From positions 186,001 through 250,000 of the forward strand of contig CBDIDH010000001.1 in the NCBI GenBank assembly GCA_965277595.1: 64,000 nucleotides of DNA, in the 5' to 3' direction. The position numbers and the translations under genes were made by a program. Positions within the stretch are counted from its first letter, which is position 1. Each line of letters starts with the position of its first letter. The notes beneath the pieces are model-generated. The model worked only from the letters and a program-made list of their open reading frames with translations. It made no database searches and was not told the origin of the DNA. Shown here one piece after another: positions 32,664 to 42,442 of this stretch. This DNA is from CBDIDH01 sp965277595 (GTDB taxonomy: Bacteria > Planctomycetota > Planctomycetia > Isosphaerales > Isosphaeraceae).

Positions 32664-34226
32664 TTAATACGAATTCACCAGCTGCCCCTCGCCCGTGGCC
32701 ATCGCGCGGGCCATCGTGTGGGCGTGGTAGTGAAAGGCGACCTTGATGAGGTAGTAGAGCCAGACGCCCGGGTCTTTGCGGTGCTTGACCAGGTTCATGA
32801 ACCGCCGATGATACTCGCGGCGAAGGCCCCGGTCGGGAATTCCCAGCATCAGCCGGAGATAAAGGCCGATCGACTGAAACGTCCAGAGCGTCTGCCATTT
32901 CAAAAAGTTGAAGGGGTGCGTCCGCCAGTACCGGGACCGGCCGCGGCCCATCTCAAGACGCCCGGAAATCAAGAGCGCGTCGAGGCGTCCAAAAAAGGCG
33001 TCGGCCGTGTAAAGGTCGTCCATGACCCGGATATAACCGTCGCGCAACTCCTCGCGTGTGATCTTCAAGGGGATGACGTTGGTGCCGAAGTCGGGCTCGT
33101 CAGCCGGGTCAAGACGCCCCTCGGCAACAAGTCGGTCGTAAAGCGGGGTCTTGCGAAAGGCCCAGAGCATCCCGGTCATCGAGTTGGCAATCCTCGCCTC
33201 GCGGATAAATTCACGTTGCGCATCGAAGATCGTCTCGTCGTCGTTGTCAAAGCCGAGGATCATCCCGCACCAGACGTCCATGCCGGCGTCCTGAATTCGG
33301 TGGACCTTTTCGAGGATCGTTCCCCCCGCGCGGACGTTCTGAAACTTCTTCGTCTCGCGGAGCGACGCCTCGTTGGGACTCTCGATGCCAATGAAGACAG
33401 CCAGGATATTGGCGTCGGTCATCAAGGTCATTAACTCGGCGTCGTCGGCCAGGTCAATCGACGCCTCGGTGAAGAGAGAGAGTGGGTATCCGAGCCGTTC
33501 CTGCCAGGCGACGACGTCCCGAAGAATCGGCTTGATCGCCTTCTTGTTGCCGATCAGGTTGTCATCGACGACAAAGGCAATCTTGACCCCCTGCGCCCGC
33601 ATCGCGTCAAGCTCGGCGAGAACCTGGGCGCTCGACTTGATGCGAGGCCGACGGCCAAACGTGATGATGATGTCGCAAAACTCGCACTGAAACGGACACC
33701 CGCGCGAAAACTGAACACTGCCGAAGGCATAATGCCGCATCTTCAAGAGGTCAAACCGTGGGGTCGGCACGGTTGACATATCCGTTTTCTCAGCCTGTTC
33801 GTAGCGTTCTTGATGAACACCCCTCGCCCAGTCGTTGAGGAAACGGGGCCAGGTCTCCTCGGCCTCGCCGATGAAAACGACGTCGGCCAGGCCTTCGAAA
33901 TAATCTTCGAGAACGGTGACGAGCGGGCCGCCGACCACCGTGAAAACCCCGCGCTGTTTTAGCTCGGCGAAGATCTCCTTCATCCTGTGCCTCTGCACGC
34001 TCATGCCGGTCACGCCCACGATGTCGGCCCGGGCGCAGCGGTCCCAGTCGATCGGCTCGACGTTCTCGTCGATCAGGGTAACCGTATGCTCCACGGGCGT
34101 GAGCGCCGCGAGCAAGGGAAGGCAGGCGACCGGCAAATTCGCCCGTTTACCCAGATAGGGCAAAGTCCGCTCCATGCCCCAGTAAGAGATCTCGAACCGG
34201 GGATTGATGAACACGATGTCGGCCAT
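32664..34226 (-). CDS. B12-binding radical SAM protein with DUF4070-like C-terminus
   Basis: A 520-residue class-B radical SAM enzyme. The N-terminal cobalamin-binding part shows FINPRFEISYWGMERTLPYLGK, TLIDENVEPIDWD, GVTGMSVQRHRM and TVVGGPLVTV. The radical SAM cluster motif is RGCPFQCEFCD (CX3CX2C) near residue 185. The long C-terminal part (LYTADAFFGRLDALL... RRFMNLVKHRKDPGVWLYYLIKVA) matches the DUF4070 region shared with hopanoid methylases such as HpnP and HpnR-like enzymes. It probably methylates or rearranges a lipid or cofactor, but the substrate cannot be told. No hopanoid genes are nearby. Confidence 0.85.
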   Translation of the reverse strand: MADIVFINPRFEISYWGMERTLPYLGKRANLPVACLPLLAALTPVEHTVTLIDENVEPIDWDRCARADIVGVTGMSVQRHRMKEIFAELKQRGVFTVVGGPLVTVLEDYFEGLADVVFIGEAEETWPRFLNDWARGVHQERYEQAEKTDMSTVPTPRFDLLKMRHYAFGSVQFSRGCPFQCEFCDIIITFGRRPRIKSSAQVLAELDAMRAQGVKIAFVVDDNLIGNKKAIKPILRDVVAWQERLGYPLSLFTEASIDLADDAELMTLMTDANILAVFIGIESPNEASLRETKKFQNVRAGGTILEKVHRIQDAGMDVWCGMILGFDNDDETIFDAQREFIREARIANSMTGMLWAFRKTPLYDRLVAEGRLDPADEPDFGTNVIPLKITREELRDGYIRVMDDLYTADAFFGRLDALLISGRLEMGRGRSRYWRTHPFNFLKWQTLWTFQSIGLYLRLMLGIPDRGLRREYHRRFMNLVKHRKDPGVWLYYLIKVAFHYHAHTMARAMATGEGQLVNSY

Positions 34227-34454
34227 CGGCGACCTTCGCCTCCCTGAACCCTTTGGCGGAATTTCCCGGCAGCCCTGATGCTCTCTCTCTGACGATCATA
34301 GCGGCGACCTTCGATCTTGCCAAAGTCTCCCCGCCGAGACGGCATCTCGTCTCGAACCGGGGTCGCTTCGTATAATGTGCCGATGACGGCCGGGCCAGGT
34401 CATAACAGGACAGGCCAGGTTTGACGCCCCCGCGTCCTTTTTGGCGAAGTACCC

Positions 34455-35477
34455 ATGTTGACCGCCTCCCGCGTTTCGGAACGGACGGCAGACGAAGCGG
34501 AAATCCCCGGGTTCGTCCCGCACCCGTTCCTCCGCAACGGACACGTCCAGACGGTTGTCGGACGGTACTGCTTCGGCTCGAAAACTCCTCTGGCATCAGA
34601 GACTTACGAAATCAATGTCGACGGCGGCGATCGGATCGTGGTTCACGAGTCGATTCCAGCGAATTGGAAGTCTGGCGGGCCTCTGGCGCTCCTGGTTCAC
34701 GGCCTTGCCGGCTGCGCGCGATCGCCGTACATGATTCGGGTTGCCGCGAGACTTCACGCGCGAGGGGTCCGGGTTGTCCGGATGAACCTGAGAGGCGCCG
34801 GGGCCGGGTTTGGACTGGCCCGGGGCATCTATCACGCCGGGCGATCCGAGGATCTTCGACGGGTCGTCGAGTGGATGGCCGACCGGGCGCGGGGATCTCC
34901 GGTCGGGCTCCTCGGATTCTCGCTCGGGGCGAACCTCGTCCTGAAGCTGGCCGCCGAGGCAACCGAGCAACCGCTCGCCGGTCTTGACTGCGTGCTCGCC
35001 GCGAATCCGCCGCTCGACCTCGCCGCTTGTTGCCAACACATTCAGCGCCCGAGCAACCGGGTTTACGACCGGAACTTCGTCCGTCTCTTGCGGAAAGACG
35101 TTACGCGACTTCACGCGGCCTTTCCCGACCTCGGCCCGGTCGAACTTCCTAAAGTCATGACACTCCTAGACTTCGACGACGCCTACACGGCCCCTCGGAA
35201 TGGCTTTGCCGGGGCGGAAGACTATTACCGGCGGAGCAGCGCGGGGCCTTTGATCCCTCGGATCAGGGTTCCCGGACTGGTCGTTCATGCCGAGGATGAC
35301 CCGTTCATTCCCGCGGCGCCTTTTCGGAATGTCACGTTTCCTCCGAATTTGGCATTGGAATTGATCTCTTCAGGAGGACATCTCGGCTATCTCAGTCGCG
35401 GACGCTGGATGGGAGATCGACGCTGGCTCGATAGCCGGTTCACAGCCTGGCTTTCGTCGCGTTGGGCCTTGAACTAA
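34455..35477 (+). CDS. YheT-family alpha/beta hydrolase
   Basis: A 340-residue soluble hydrolase. Key segments are FVPHPFLRNGHVQTV (the YheT N-terminus), LALLVHGLAGCARSPYM (oxyanion loop), VVRMNLRGAGAG, the nucleophile elbow GFSLGANLVLKLA, and a catalytic Asp in VVHAEDDPFIP and His in SSGGHLGYL. Family members are putative carboxylesterases of unknown substrate. The gene is followed by a small ORF 68 bases on. Confidence 0.9.
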   Translation: MLTASRVSERTADEAEIPGFVPHPFLRNGHVQTVVGRYCFGSKTPLASETYEINVDGGDRIVVHESIPANWKSGGPLALLVHGLAGCARSPYMIRVAARLHARGVRVVRMNLRGAGAGFGLARGIYHAGRSEDLRRVVEWMADRARGSPVGLLGFSLGANLVLKLAAEATEQPLAGLDCVLAANPPLDLAACCQHIQRPSNRVYDRNFVRLLRKDVTRLHAAFPDLGPVELPKVMTLLDFDDAYTAPRNGFAGAEDYYRRSSAGPLIPRIRVPGLVVHAEDDPFIPAAPFRNVTFPPNLALELISSGGHLGYLSRGRWMGDRRWLDSRFTAWLSSRWALN

Positions 35478-35545
35478 AAAGGCCGTCATTGTGTCACTTC
35501 TCTCCGATGGCCGTCGCGACGAGCATCCCCAGGGAGGTCGGAACC

Positions 35546-35896
35546 ATGTCCGAGCTTTTTAATAAATACCGGGCCGCCATCGAGATCCTTCAGAAAGGAC
35601 GCGACGTTCTGGTCGAGTCCATGGCGGATGAGATTCTCGACCAGGGGTCGGACCTCGTGGACGGCGGATTCCAGTTTAATGAGTTCCTGGAATCGCAAGG
35701 GACGCGTCTTCATTTCCTCTCGTTGCTAGTCGGCCAGCTTGAACAGTCGGCCGAGTCGCTCGACGAGCTTTTGACCGCGCCGCCTCCGCCACCGCCGCAA
35801 GCTCCCGCCCCGCCCCGAAAGCGAACATCCCGCCCCCGGACCAAGAAGATTCAACAGAAGGTGCCCACCGAGGGATCGCCGGACGACCTCTGTTAG
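35546..35896 (+). CDS. hypothetical protein with proline-rich linker
   Basis: The ATG at 35546 (MSELFNKYRAAIEILQKGRDVLVES) follows GGGAGG and gives 116 residues. A helical N-terminal two-thirds (LVDGGFQFNEFLESQGTRLHFLSLLVGQLEQSAESLDEL) is joined by a Pro run (APPPPPPQAPAPPRK) to a basic tail (RKRTSRPRTKKIQQK). The basic tail suggests nucleic-acid contact. No family recognised. Confidence 0.55.
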   Translation: MSELFNKYRAAIEILQKGRDVLVESMADEILDQGSDLVDGGFQFNEFLESQGTRLHFLSLLVGQLEQSAESLDELLTAPPPPPPQAPAPPRKRTSRPRTKKIQQKVPTEGSPDDLC

Positions 35897-35901
35897 TGGG
35901 C

Positions 35902-36612
35902 TCATTCCTGCGAAGAACTGGCGTCGGCCAGAGCCTCGCCTCGAAGGAAGGCGGCAAGCTGCGCGGGGTTGCTCAGATCGATCTCAATGGGGGACCATTC
36001 CCCGGTCGACTCGTCGAGCAGGGCGGCGGCGGTCACACCTTCAATATGGTCTTCGGGATCGCACCAGATGAGCCGGTCACGTTCGTTGGTGAAGCCCTGG
36101 CCGTCCCACTGACCGATCCCGCCGACGAGTTCCCGCAAGGCCATGCGGATCGCGAAGACGGAATCGACGGCGTTCGGGTCGTCGGCCATCGCCTCCGGGC
36201 TGATACGGATCGCGTAAATGGCGCGAACACGCGGCAGGTATTCGGTCAGCCAGCGGACAGCGGCCGGGGGCCCCCCCGCGCTCAGGCGATCGAGAAAGTC
36301 GGCAATCTCCTCGGCCGCGAGCGTGTTCGGACTGACCTCGTTATGCTCGACGGTCGCCCAGCTTTTTTGAAGGACGTTCGACTCGGGGCCGACCGCCAGA
36401 TAATTGCCAGGAGTTTCGGGATGATCGACCGACCAGACGGCCCCTCCGCGCGCAGCGCGTTGCAGGGTCGCCAGCGGGATCTCCCGATCACTGACGGTCA
36501 GCAGTCGTAGATAGTCACCCAAGGCTGTCTCCGTCAATGAGGCCTGGAGGGCGTCTTCGATCGACCGCCCGTTTCTCGATGTCGGTCCGTTGACGCAAGA
36601 GGTCTTACCCAA
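35902..36612 (-). CDS. hypothetical protein
   Basis: A 236-residue soluble, acidic protein from a TTG at 36612. Helical N-terminal part (SIEDALQASLTETALGDYLRLLTVSDREIPLATLQ) then WSVDHPETPGNYLAVGPESNVLQKSW, IRMALRELVGGIGQWDGQG and a C-terminal ...SPIEIDLSNPAQLAAFLRGEALAD. No signal peptide, no membrane segment, no family recognised. It is convergent with the gene that ends at 35896, leaving only five bases between stops. Confidence 0.55.
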   Translation of the reverse strand: MGKTSCVNGPTSRNGRSIEDALQASLTETALGDYLRLLTVSDREIPLATLQRAARGGAVWSVDHPETPGNYLAVGPESNVLQKSWATVEHNEVSPNTLAAEEIADFLDRLSAGGPPAAVRWLTEYLPRVRAIYAIRISPEAMADDPNAVDSVFAIRMALRELVGGIGQWDGQGFTNERDRLIWCDPEDHIEGVTAAALLDESTGEWSPIEIDLSNPAQLAAFLRGEALADASSSQE

Positions 36613-36763
36613 CGAAGACCTTGGTCGGTTTCACGCACTCGATCGCAATGCGGAAATTCGGCGGCCTTGAACCGCAACAGAAACGGCTCGAACGGGTTAG
36701 CCTAACAACGCTCCCGCGTTCTCACAAGGGTTGCCGAGTCTTGATCAGGAGAATTGCAAAGTC

Positions 36764-36964
36764 CCGATGACCAATGACCAATGACCGAAAAATCCTGCCT
36801 GTTTGGTCATTAGAGCTTTTCCGCATTAGACGCTGCTTTTGACCTAAGGTCAAAGACCACAAGGACATAAGGCAGAGTCGCACCTTTGCCCTATGTTCCT
36901 GTGATCTTTGAACTTACGGCTATGGCGCAACAACCCTATTGGTCATCGGTCATTGGTCATGGAA
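36764..36964. repeat. ATGACCA heptamer palindrome in a gene-free gap
   Basis: ATGACCAATGACCAATGACC (36767-36786) is answered by TTGGTCATCGGTCATTGGTC (36938-36957) in inverted orientation, and a nearer TTTGGTCAT lies at 36804-36812. Between them AAGGTCAAAG/CTTTGAACTT and AGGACATAAGGCA/TTTGCCCTATGTTCC form a second stem. The whole 36613-37042 gap has no gene. Confidence 0.75.
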
Positions 36965-37042
36965 AAGCAGGACTTTGCAATCCTCCTGGGGTCTCGAATG
37001 CGACCTTCTGTACGTTCCAGGGAGCACAGAACGCACGCCCGG

Positions 37043-39352
37043 TTACTCCTCGGGCAGACGCCCCCGGCGCATCTGGCGATCCATCCGACGTTCCTGGCGG
37101 CGCTCGCGACGTTCCTCGGCGGTCGGGGCAGGGGGGGCGTTGGGATCTCTCGGGCCGATCAGGCGTTCGAGCAGACCGGCCGCTCCCATGACCCCTCCGC
37201 GCTCGGCGAGCGTGCGCGCCATCTCCTTCATCCCGGCCTGGAAAGCCTCGCGATCAATTTGCGGGTTCTGAAGCGTGCCCCGGATCGGCACGCGGACCCG
37301 AGCATCGGCGGCCAGGGCACCCAGAATCGGCCGATCGGCCAGCATCGTCGGCAAGACGGGAACGCTCGCCTGAAGGTCAAGCGACCTGTCGAAGCCGACC
37401 GAACCCTCGATCTCGACCTTGGAGAGATTGCCGATCGGCACCGTCAGGCCGCGCTGGCGAACGCGTCGGTCGGCAATGACGAGCGCGACCGGATCATTCA
37501 GCTTGAGCAAGGGGCGGTCCTCGCGTCCGACCACCGCGAAGAGGCTGTCGAGCCAGGGCGCCGGCATGAACTCAACATCCTGAAAGACCACCGATCCATC
37601 GACGGTCGGCCCACTTCCTTTCTGGATCGGAAACGTCGCTTCCTTGATCGTCGCCGAGACCTGCCCGCGAACCCTCGTCGCCTGATCGAGCACAGGGGCC
37701 ACATAAGAAAGCACGCGCCGGGAAACCTCATCATTGACCGCCGCGCCTGTCAGCGACGTTGTCCCTCCCAGAACAATCGCCGCCGGCCCGGCATCCGAGG
37801 CTGGTCTGATCTCCGGCTCAACGTGGAGCCGGCCGCCGTTGACGGTCGTCTCGATCGGGTCCACCGTGACCTTTCCCGCCTTCGATCGAAGGACCAGAGC
37901 CACCGGCCCGACGTTCATGCCGTAAACATCGGCTCCGCCCATGTTAACGCCGATCTCACCATTCATCGCATCGACCGGCCCGGTGGCATGAAACGTCGTC
38001 TCGCGGCCCGAGACCTTCGCCCCAGGCTCGACATTTTTCACCAGCCAGTCATTCACGGTCTTCCATTCCGGCGCGATCGTCCCTTTCAGGTCGACCACGC
38101 GCTTTCCTGTCGGATCTTCCACCCGTCCCGAGAGATTGGCCCGGCCAAACTCGGTTTCCAGATCAAGCGCGGTCAGATCGACGCGGCCGAACCCTTCCGG
38201 CGCGGAGCCGAGAACCCGGATCGTGACGGGCCGCCCCTCGGTCGTTCCGTCCTTATGCTTTTGTAGAAGTAAGGTTCCGTCAACCTGCACGCCTCCCTTT
38301 TCCCGACCGAGACTCCCCTCGGCCGACCAACCTCCCTGAAGCCCCTCGGTTCCGACGGCCAGTTTCGCCTCGCCCGAGAGCTTGACCTTGCCCGAGGCGA
38401 CCTTGCCCGAGGCGTTCAAGGTTCCCAGCGCCGTGGTCAGGTCAAACGATCGGATCAGGGCGGTTCGCATCGCCAGATCAAGCTCCCAGGCCGCGCGAAC
38501 CCGTTCAATCTCGACGGTCCGCCCTTGATTCACACTCAATCCCGACGCCTCGACCCGGCCCAAAGCCGCATCGCCCGAGACGATCCAGCGTCCCTTCGTT
38601 CGAGAACCCGAGATGAGACCGCCAAGGCGCCCCGAGACCCGGCCTTCCTTAACCTGGAGCGCGATCGGCCAGTCTTTCGCCTCGGCCTGGATTTTCAGGT
38701 CGCCCGGTTCGAGCTTCGGGTCAAGCTGGCCGTCGATTCTGAGCGTGTTCCGGGGCTGCGCGGGGTCGCCGTTGGCGAGCCTGACTTCCCAGGAGATCGG
38801 GCCGAACTTGGGAGTGATCGTCAGATTAACGTCGGCATGCTCGGCCACGACCGGTTCGGCGAGCCCCGCGCCTCGAATTCGAACCTGGCCGTCGACAACG
38901 TCGATCTTCGCCGATGTCTCGGGATCGAGCCCGATCACCGGCCTGAGCGTTTCATAAAGGTCAATCTTGCCGTCGGCGGTTCGCTCGATCTCGATCAAGG
39001 GGTGGTCAAGACGCAAGGTTCCCAGGTTCGGGCGATCGAAGAGGAGTTGAAAGAGGTTCCTGTCCCAGGTCGCATGCTCCGCGGCGACGACCTGACGCCC
39101 TTGCGCCGACCTGAGCACGAACCAGTGCATCCGGGTCGGCCCGAACCAGGAAAATCGAAGGGTGTCGATTCGCAGATTCCCTGGCGTCAAGGTCCGGTTG
39201 GCCCGGCCAAGCAGGTAGTCGCGGCCGGGCAAGGTGCTGAGCATCCAGGGGAGCGACACGATTGCCAGAAGGGGCAGGGCGATGAAGAAGGGGGCGAACC
39301 AGAGCCAACGTCGTCGGCGTCGGACAGGTGCGGGCCTGGGGGTCTGCGTCAT
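37043..39352 (-). CDS. AsmA-like / DUF748-type envelope protein
   Basis: A 769-residue protein anchored by one N-terminal membrane helix (RWLWFAPFFIALPLLAIVSLPWML) after a basic cytoplasmic start; the rest is periplasmic and beta-rich. Repeated pieces such as LGTLRLDHPLIEIERTADGKIDL, VDGQVRIRGAGL, GTLNASGKVASGKVKLSGEAKL and GTLQNPQIDREAF are the AsmA/TamB-like pattern. These proteins help move lipids between membranes or limit envelope assembly. The C-terminus is Arg-rich (RRERRQERRMDRQMRRGR). It is the only large envelope gene here and seems monocistronic. Confidence 0.75.
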   Translation of the reverse strand: MTQTPRPAPVRRRRRWLWFAPFFIALPLLAIVSLPWMLSTLPGRDYLLGRANRTLTPGNLRIDTLRFSWFGPTRMHWFVLRSAQGRQVVAAEHATWDRNLFQLLFDRPNLGTLRLDHPLIEIERTADGKIDLYETLRPVIGLDPETSAKIDVVDGQVRIRGAGLAEPVVAEHADVNLTITPKFGPISWEVRLANGDPAQPRNTLRIDGQLDPKLEPGDLKIQAEAKDWPIALQVKEGRVSGRLGGLISGSRTKGRWIVSGDAALGRVEASGLSVNQGRTVEIERVRAAWELDLAMRTALIRSFDLTTALGTLNASGKVASGKVKLSGEAKLAVGTEGLQGGWSAEGSLGREKGGVQVDGTLLLQKHKDGTTEGRPVTIRVLGSAPEGFGRVDLTALDLETEFGRANLSGRVEDPTGKRVVDLKGTIAPEWKTVNDWLVKNVEPGAKVSGRETTFHATGPVDAMNGEIGVNMGGADVYGMNVGPVALVLRSKAGKVTVDPIETTVNGGRLHVEPEIRPASDAGPAAIVLGGTTSLTGAAVNDEVSRRVLSYVAPVLDQATRVRGQVSATIKEATFPIQKGSGPTVDGSVVFQDVEFMPAPWLDSLFAVVGREDRPLLKLNDPVALVIADRRVRQRGLTVPIGNLSKVEIEGSVGFDRSLDLQASVPVLPTMLADRPILGALAADARVRVPIRGTLQNPQIDREAFQAGMKEMARTLAERGGVMGAAGLLERLIGPRDPNAPPAPTAEERRERRQERRMDRQMRRGRLPEE

Positions 39353-39479
39353 GAAGGTCTCGCCGTCCGGTTGTCATTGGTCTCGATCGCCGCTGTCAAC
39401 CATCATACGGCGTCCTGGCCCGGTCCAGAACGCCAGCGGCCCGGGTGACAGGAGGATTGCCAAGTCGGACCCTTCAATC

Positions 39480-39528
39480 GACCGATGACCGATGACCAAA
39501 AGGCGGAATTTTTCGGTCATCGGTCCTC
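39480..39528. repeat. ATGACCG heptamer palindrome
   Basis: GACCGATGACCGATGACC (39478-39495) is followed, after an A/T-rich loop (AAAGGCGGAATTTTT), by CGGTCATCGGTCC (39515-39527). The arms pair. It belongs to the same family as 36764-36964 and 62159-62250. The rest of 39353-39680 shows nothing. Confidence 0.75.
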
Positions 39529-39680
39529 GGGACTTTGGAATTCTTCTGCCCGCGTGACCCGGTTGCGACGCCCCCCGGGTTCTGGCAATCTTGGGGCGGC
39601 CCCTTGGTTCCGGGATCGCGTCGTCCTGGTCTTGATCATGCCGAGAAGTTAAATTTCCGAAACGGAAGCGAGGTCGATTC

Positions 39681-41204
39681 GTGACCCGGATGGTGGGCGC
39701 TGTGGATGAGGTCGGGCCATCGAGCGCCCCGACCTGGGCCTGGGCTGTTTGCTGGCTGATGTTCGCGTCGACGGTCTTGAACTACATGGACCGGCAGACG
39801 GTCTCGCTCGTCGGCGGCGAGATCAAGGCGGAATTTCAGCTCAGCAACCAGGATTTCGGCTGGGTCCTGGCGGCCTTCTCGCTCACCTACGCGCTGTTTC
39901 AGGTTCCCGCGGGGTATCTCGTCGACCGCTGGAACGTCCGTTGGGCGTATGCGGGGGCGGTCGCCTGGTGGTCAATCGCGGCGATGGCGGCGGCCTTTTC
40001 GCCAACCCTGGGCGCTCTGGTCGCGCTTCGCGCCTTGCTCGGTGTCGGTGAATCGTTCAACTGGCCGTGTGCCCTTCGAGTGACCCGGACGATCCTGCCA
40101 CCGTCGGACCGAAGCCTCGGCAACGGCATTTTCAACTCGGGCGCGGCCGTCGGCGCCGTTCTGACGCCACTGGTCGTCCTGCCGCTCGCGCTCAGTGACA
40201 ACAACTGGCGGCTCCCCTTCGTTGTCATCGGTTCGTTTGGGTTCGTTTGGGTCGTCGCCTGGATCATCCTGCTTGGCGGACCGCGCCGGGACCTGCTCGC
40301 CGGTCGCCGGTCCGACAATTCCGAAACCAACGCCGCGCCGCTTTCGATGCGGGCCTGGTGGTCGTTTGGTGGCGTGCTCGTCGCGGCCTGTGCATGCGGT
40401 CTTTTCTGGAAATGGATCGGGATTTATGCGGTCTGGGCCGGTATCGCGGTCCTGATGCTGGGTGTCCTCGTCGCGGCCCGGGTCGTGCCGACGGATTCCC
40501 TTCGCGGGGCGGACTGGGCGGAAAGCCTTGGCGCGGTCGTCCGGCTTCGACGGTTCTGGATCTTGATGATCGTGACGGTCTCGATCAACGTTTGCTGGCA
40601 CTTCCTCTTGAACTGGATTCCCACCTATATTCGCGAGGACGTGACAACCCCCCGCTGGCTTCAGTCTGGGGTGGCCAAGCCGCTCTCGCAGGTTTTGGAG
40701 ATTGTCTTTCGCAAGGGGGTTGATCCCCTGACCGTCGGCAAGACGCTTTTACTGACCCTCCCTTTTCTCGCGGCCGACGCGGGCAACCTCGTCGGTGGTT
40801 CCCTCGCCCGGATGCTCGCCGGTCGTGGGTTTCGCCCCGCTCGGGCGCGCCTGATCGTGATAGGTCTCTTCACGTTCGTGATCTCCAGCGGCGCCTGGGT
40901 TGGCCGGACCGAGAGCGCTTACGTGGCGATTTACCTCCTTTCCCTGATGGCGCTGGGAACGGCCGCCTTCATGGCCAATTACTTCGCCTTCGCGCAGGAG
41001 GTCTCCGCGCGGCACACCGGCCTGGTCGTCGGGGTTCTTGGCGCCTTCGGCAATCTCTTCGCGGCGGGCTTCATGCCCTTTGCCGGCGCCGTCAAGGACG
41101 CCACCGGCGGCTTTGCCCCGATCTTTATCCTCGTCGCTTTGATGCCCTTCGTCGGCCTCGCCGCTCTGCTCCTCGGTTGGGGCCATGCCGCCGACGACGC
41201 CTGA
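39681..41204 (+). CDS. MFS transporter (anion:cation symporter-like)
   Basis: A 507-residue transporter with about 12 hydrophobic helices. The GTG at 39681 starts it. LNYMDRQTVSLVGGEIKAEF, LAAFSLTYALFQVPAGYLVDRW, LLGVGESFNWPCALRVTRTILP and GNGIFNSGAAVGAVLTPLV match the ACS/hexuronate-transporter branch of the major facilitator superfamily, which imports sugar acids or related carboxylates by proton or sodium symport. A large cytoplasmic loop lies in the middle. No catabolic genes are adjacent, so the substrate is open. Confidence 0.88.
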   Translation: MTRMVGAVDEVGPSSAPTWAWAVCWLMFASTVLNYMDRQTVSLVGGEIKAEFQLSNQDFGWVLAAFSLTYALFQVPAGYLVDRWNVRWAYAGAVAWWSIAAMAAAFSPTLGALVALRALLGVGESFNWPCALRVTRTILPPSDRSLGNGIFNSGAAVGAVLTPLVVLPLALSDNNWRLPFVVIGSFGFVWVVAWIILLGGPRRDLLAGRRSDNSETNAAPLSMRAWWSFGGVLVAACACGLFWKWIGIYAVWAGIAVLMLGVLVAARVVPTDSLRGADWAESLGAVVRLRRFWILMIVTVSINVCWHFLLNWIPTYIREDVTTPRWLQSGVAKPLSQVLEIVFRKGVDPLTVGKTLLLTLPFLAADAGNLVGGSLARMLAGRGFRPARARLIVIGLFTFVISSGAWVGRTESAYVAIYLLSLMALGTAAFMANYFAFAQEVSARHTGLVVGVLGAFGNLFAAGFMPFAGAVKDATGGFAPIFILVALMPFVGLAALLLGWGHAADDA

Positions 41205-41377
41205 TGTCACTGGAAAAAAACCGATCTCGACATCCATCGTTCCTTCTGGCAAGATCCCCGCCGCTTGCGTCCGAACTGGCCCATTTTTCGTCCACATCGC
41301 ACCCAGGCGCTCGCCCGATCGATCCCTCGGCCCGGTCAAAACAGGTCTCGCTCGGTCCTTTAGAGGTGCCTTTTGCG

Positions 41378-41656
41378 ATGAAACGCCGATTTTCGTGGCT
41401 AGCGCTGACTGTCTTCCTCGCGGTCTCCGCCGCCCTCGCCGGATGCGAGGCGATTCACCGCAATGTCCGCCCGGCCAAGGATCACGACCCGGATGTCGCG
41501 CACGCATCGGGCGAGGCGGTCGAATCCGACGGGAACAAGATCCTCGACGTTCAGTCCGACGGCAAGAAGTCCAAACCCTTCTTCCGCGCCTCCCGCCTCT
41601 CCGGCGGGCTCAGCAGCGAGGCCCGCGAGATCGAAGACAGCCTCGGCATCCACTGA
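41378..41656 (+). CDS. small lipoprotein
   Basis: Starts at ATG 41378, 92 residues. A signal sequence (MKRRFSWLALTVFLAVSAALAGC) ends in the lipobox ALAGC, so the Cys is expected to be lipidated and the protein anchored in a membrane. The mature part is charged (EAIHRNVRPAKDHDPDVAHASGEAVESDG) and ends SSEAREIEDSLGIH. No family recognised. It is followed 60 bases on by the yraN-like gene. Confidence 0.65.
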   Translation: MKRRFSWLALTVFLAVSAALAGCEAIHRNVRPAKDHDPDVAHASGEAVESDGNKILDVQSDGKKSKPFFRASRLSGGLSSEAREIEDSLGIH

Positions 41657-41666
41657 TTCCGTCCGC

Positions 41667-41697
41667 CCTTTGCCCTCTGACCTTTGCCCTTTCTCTT
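41667..41697. repeat. CCCTTTG/CCCTCTG heptamer run
   Basis: CCCTTTGCCCTCTGACCTTTGCCCTTTC lies in the 60-base gap between the lipoprotein and the YraN gene. It is one arm of the same heptamer family seen near 12434 and 59349; here no opposing arm is obvious. Confidence 0.5.
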
Positions 41698-41715
41698 CCC
41701 AGAAGCCGAACCACC

Positions 41716-42114
41716 GTGAACCGCCTCGTTCGCGCCGTTTTAAACCGCCTGCTCGGCGATGAGGGCGAACGCGCCGCCGCCCGGTTCCTTCGCCGCCGCG
41801 GCTTCCGCGTCATCACCCGAGGCTATCGCACGGCCCGAGGCGAGATTGACCTGATCGCCCGCGAGGGAAACACCCTTGTTTTCGTCGAGGTCAAAACCCG
41901 ACGCAAAGGAGAACCCTCGGAAGCCGTCACGCTTGAAAAAGAGCGACGTTTGACCCTCGCCGCGCTGCATTTCCTCCGCCGCTATCATCTTCTCGAACAG
42001 CGCTGCCGGTTCGACGTCATCGCCATCGTCTGGCCCGACTCTCGCCAACCTCCCACGATCGAACACATCGTCAACGCCTTCGAACCGCCCGGCCGTGGCC
42101 AGTTCTTCCAGTAA
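41716..42114 (+). CDS. YraN family protein (UPF0102, putative nuclease)
   Basis: A 132-residue protein from GTG 41716. GDEGERAAARFLRRRGFRVI, then GEIDLIAREGNTLVFVEVKTRRKGEPSEAV and RCRFDVIAIVW hold the conserved E, D, E-x-K catalytic-type residues of a restriction-endonuclease-like fold. Length fits the family. YraN proteins are thought to act on Holliday junctions or DNA in repair. Its usual partner genes (rnhB, rpsP, trmD) are not adjacent. Confidence 0.88.
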   Translation: MNRLVRAVLNRLLGDEGERAAARFLRRRGFRVITRGYRTARGEIDLIAREGNTLVFVEVKTRRKGEPSEAVTLEKERRLTLAALHFLRRYHLLEQRCRFDVIAIVWPDSRQPPTIEHIVNAFEPPGRGQFFQ

Positions 42115-42442
42115 TCTGGCTGCGTCGCCACATCCAGACATGCTTGCACCAACCCCGAATTTCGACGGCGCGGCAGCAGATTGCTCGGAAATCCTCATAC
42201 TGATGCGCGGATCACATGTCGGTTTTCCCTCGACCAATGAATTTGTCTCCTCCTTATCATAAGATCGGCAGTTTAGGTAAACTGCTCAAGATTCCGGCAG
42301 CCGAACGAACTCGTCTATTCTGGCTGGCATCGTCCTTGCATTAGGCAAAGCGTCGATCTTGACGGGCGGACGGTTCAAAATGGTTTGAGCTGAAAACCGC
42401 CCTCTTCGGACGCGAAAGCGCGATCAACAGGAGGAGAGTTCC

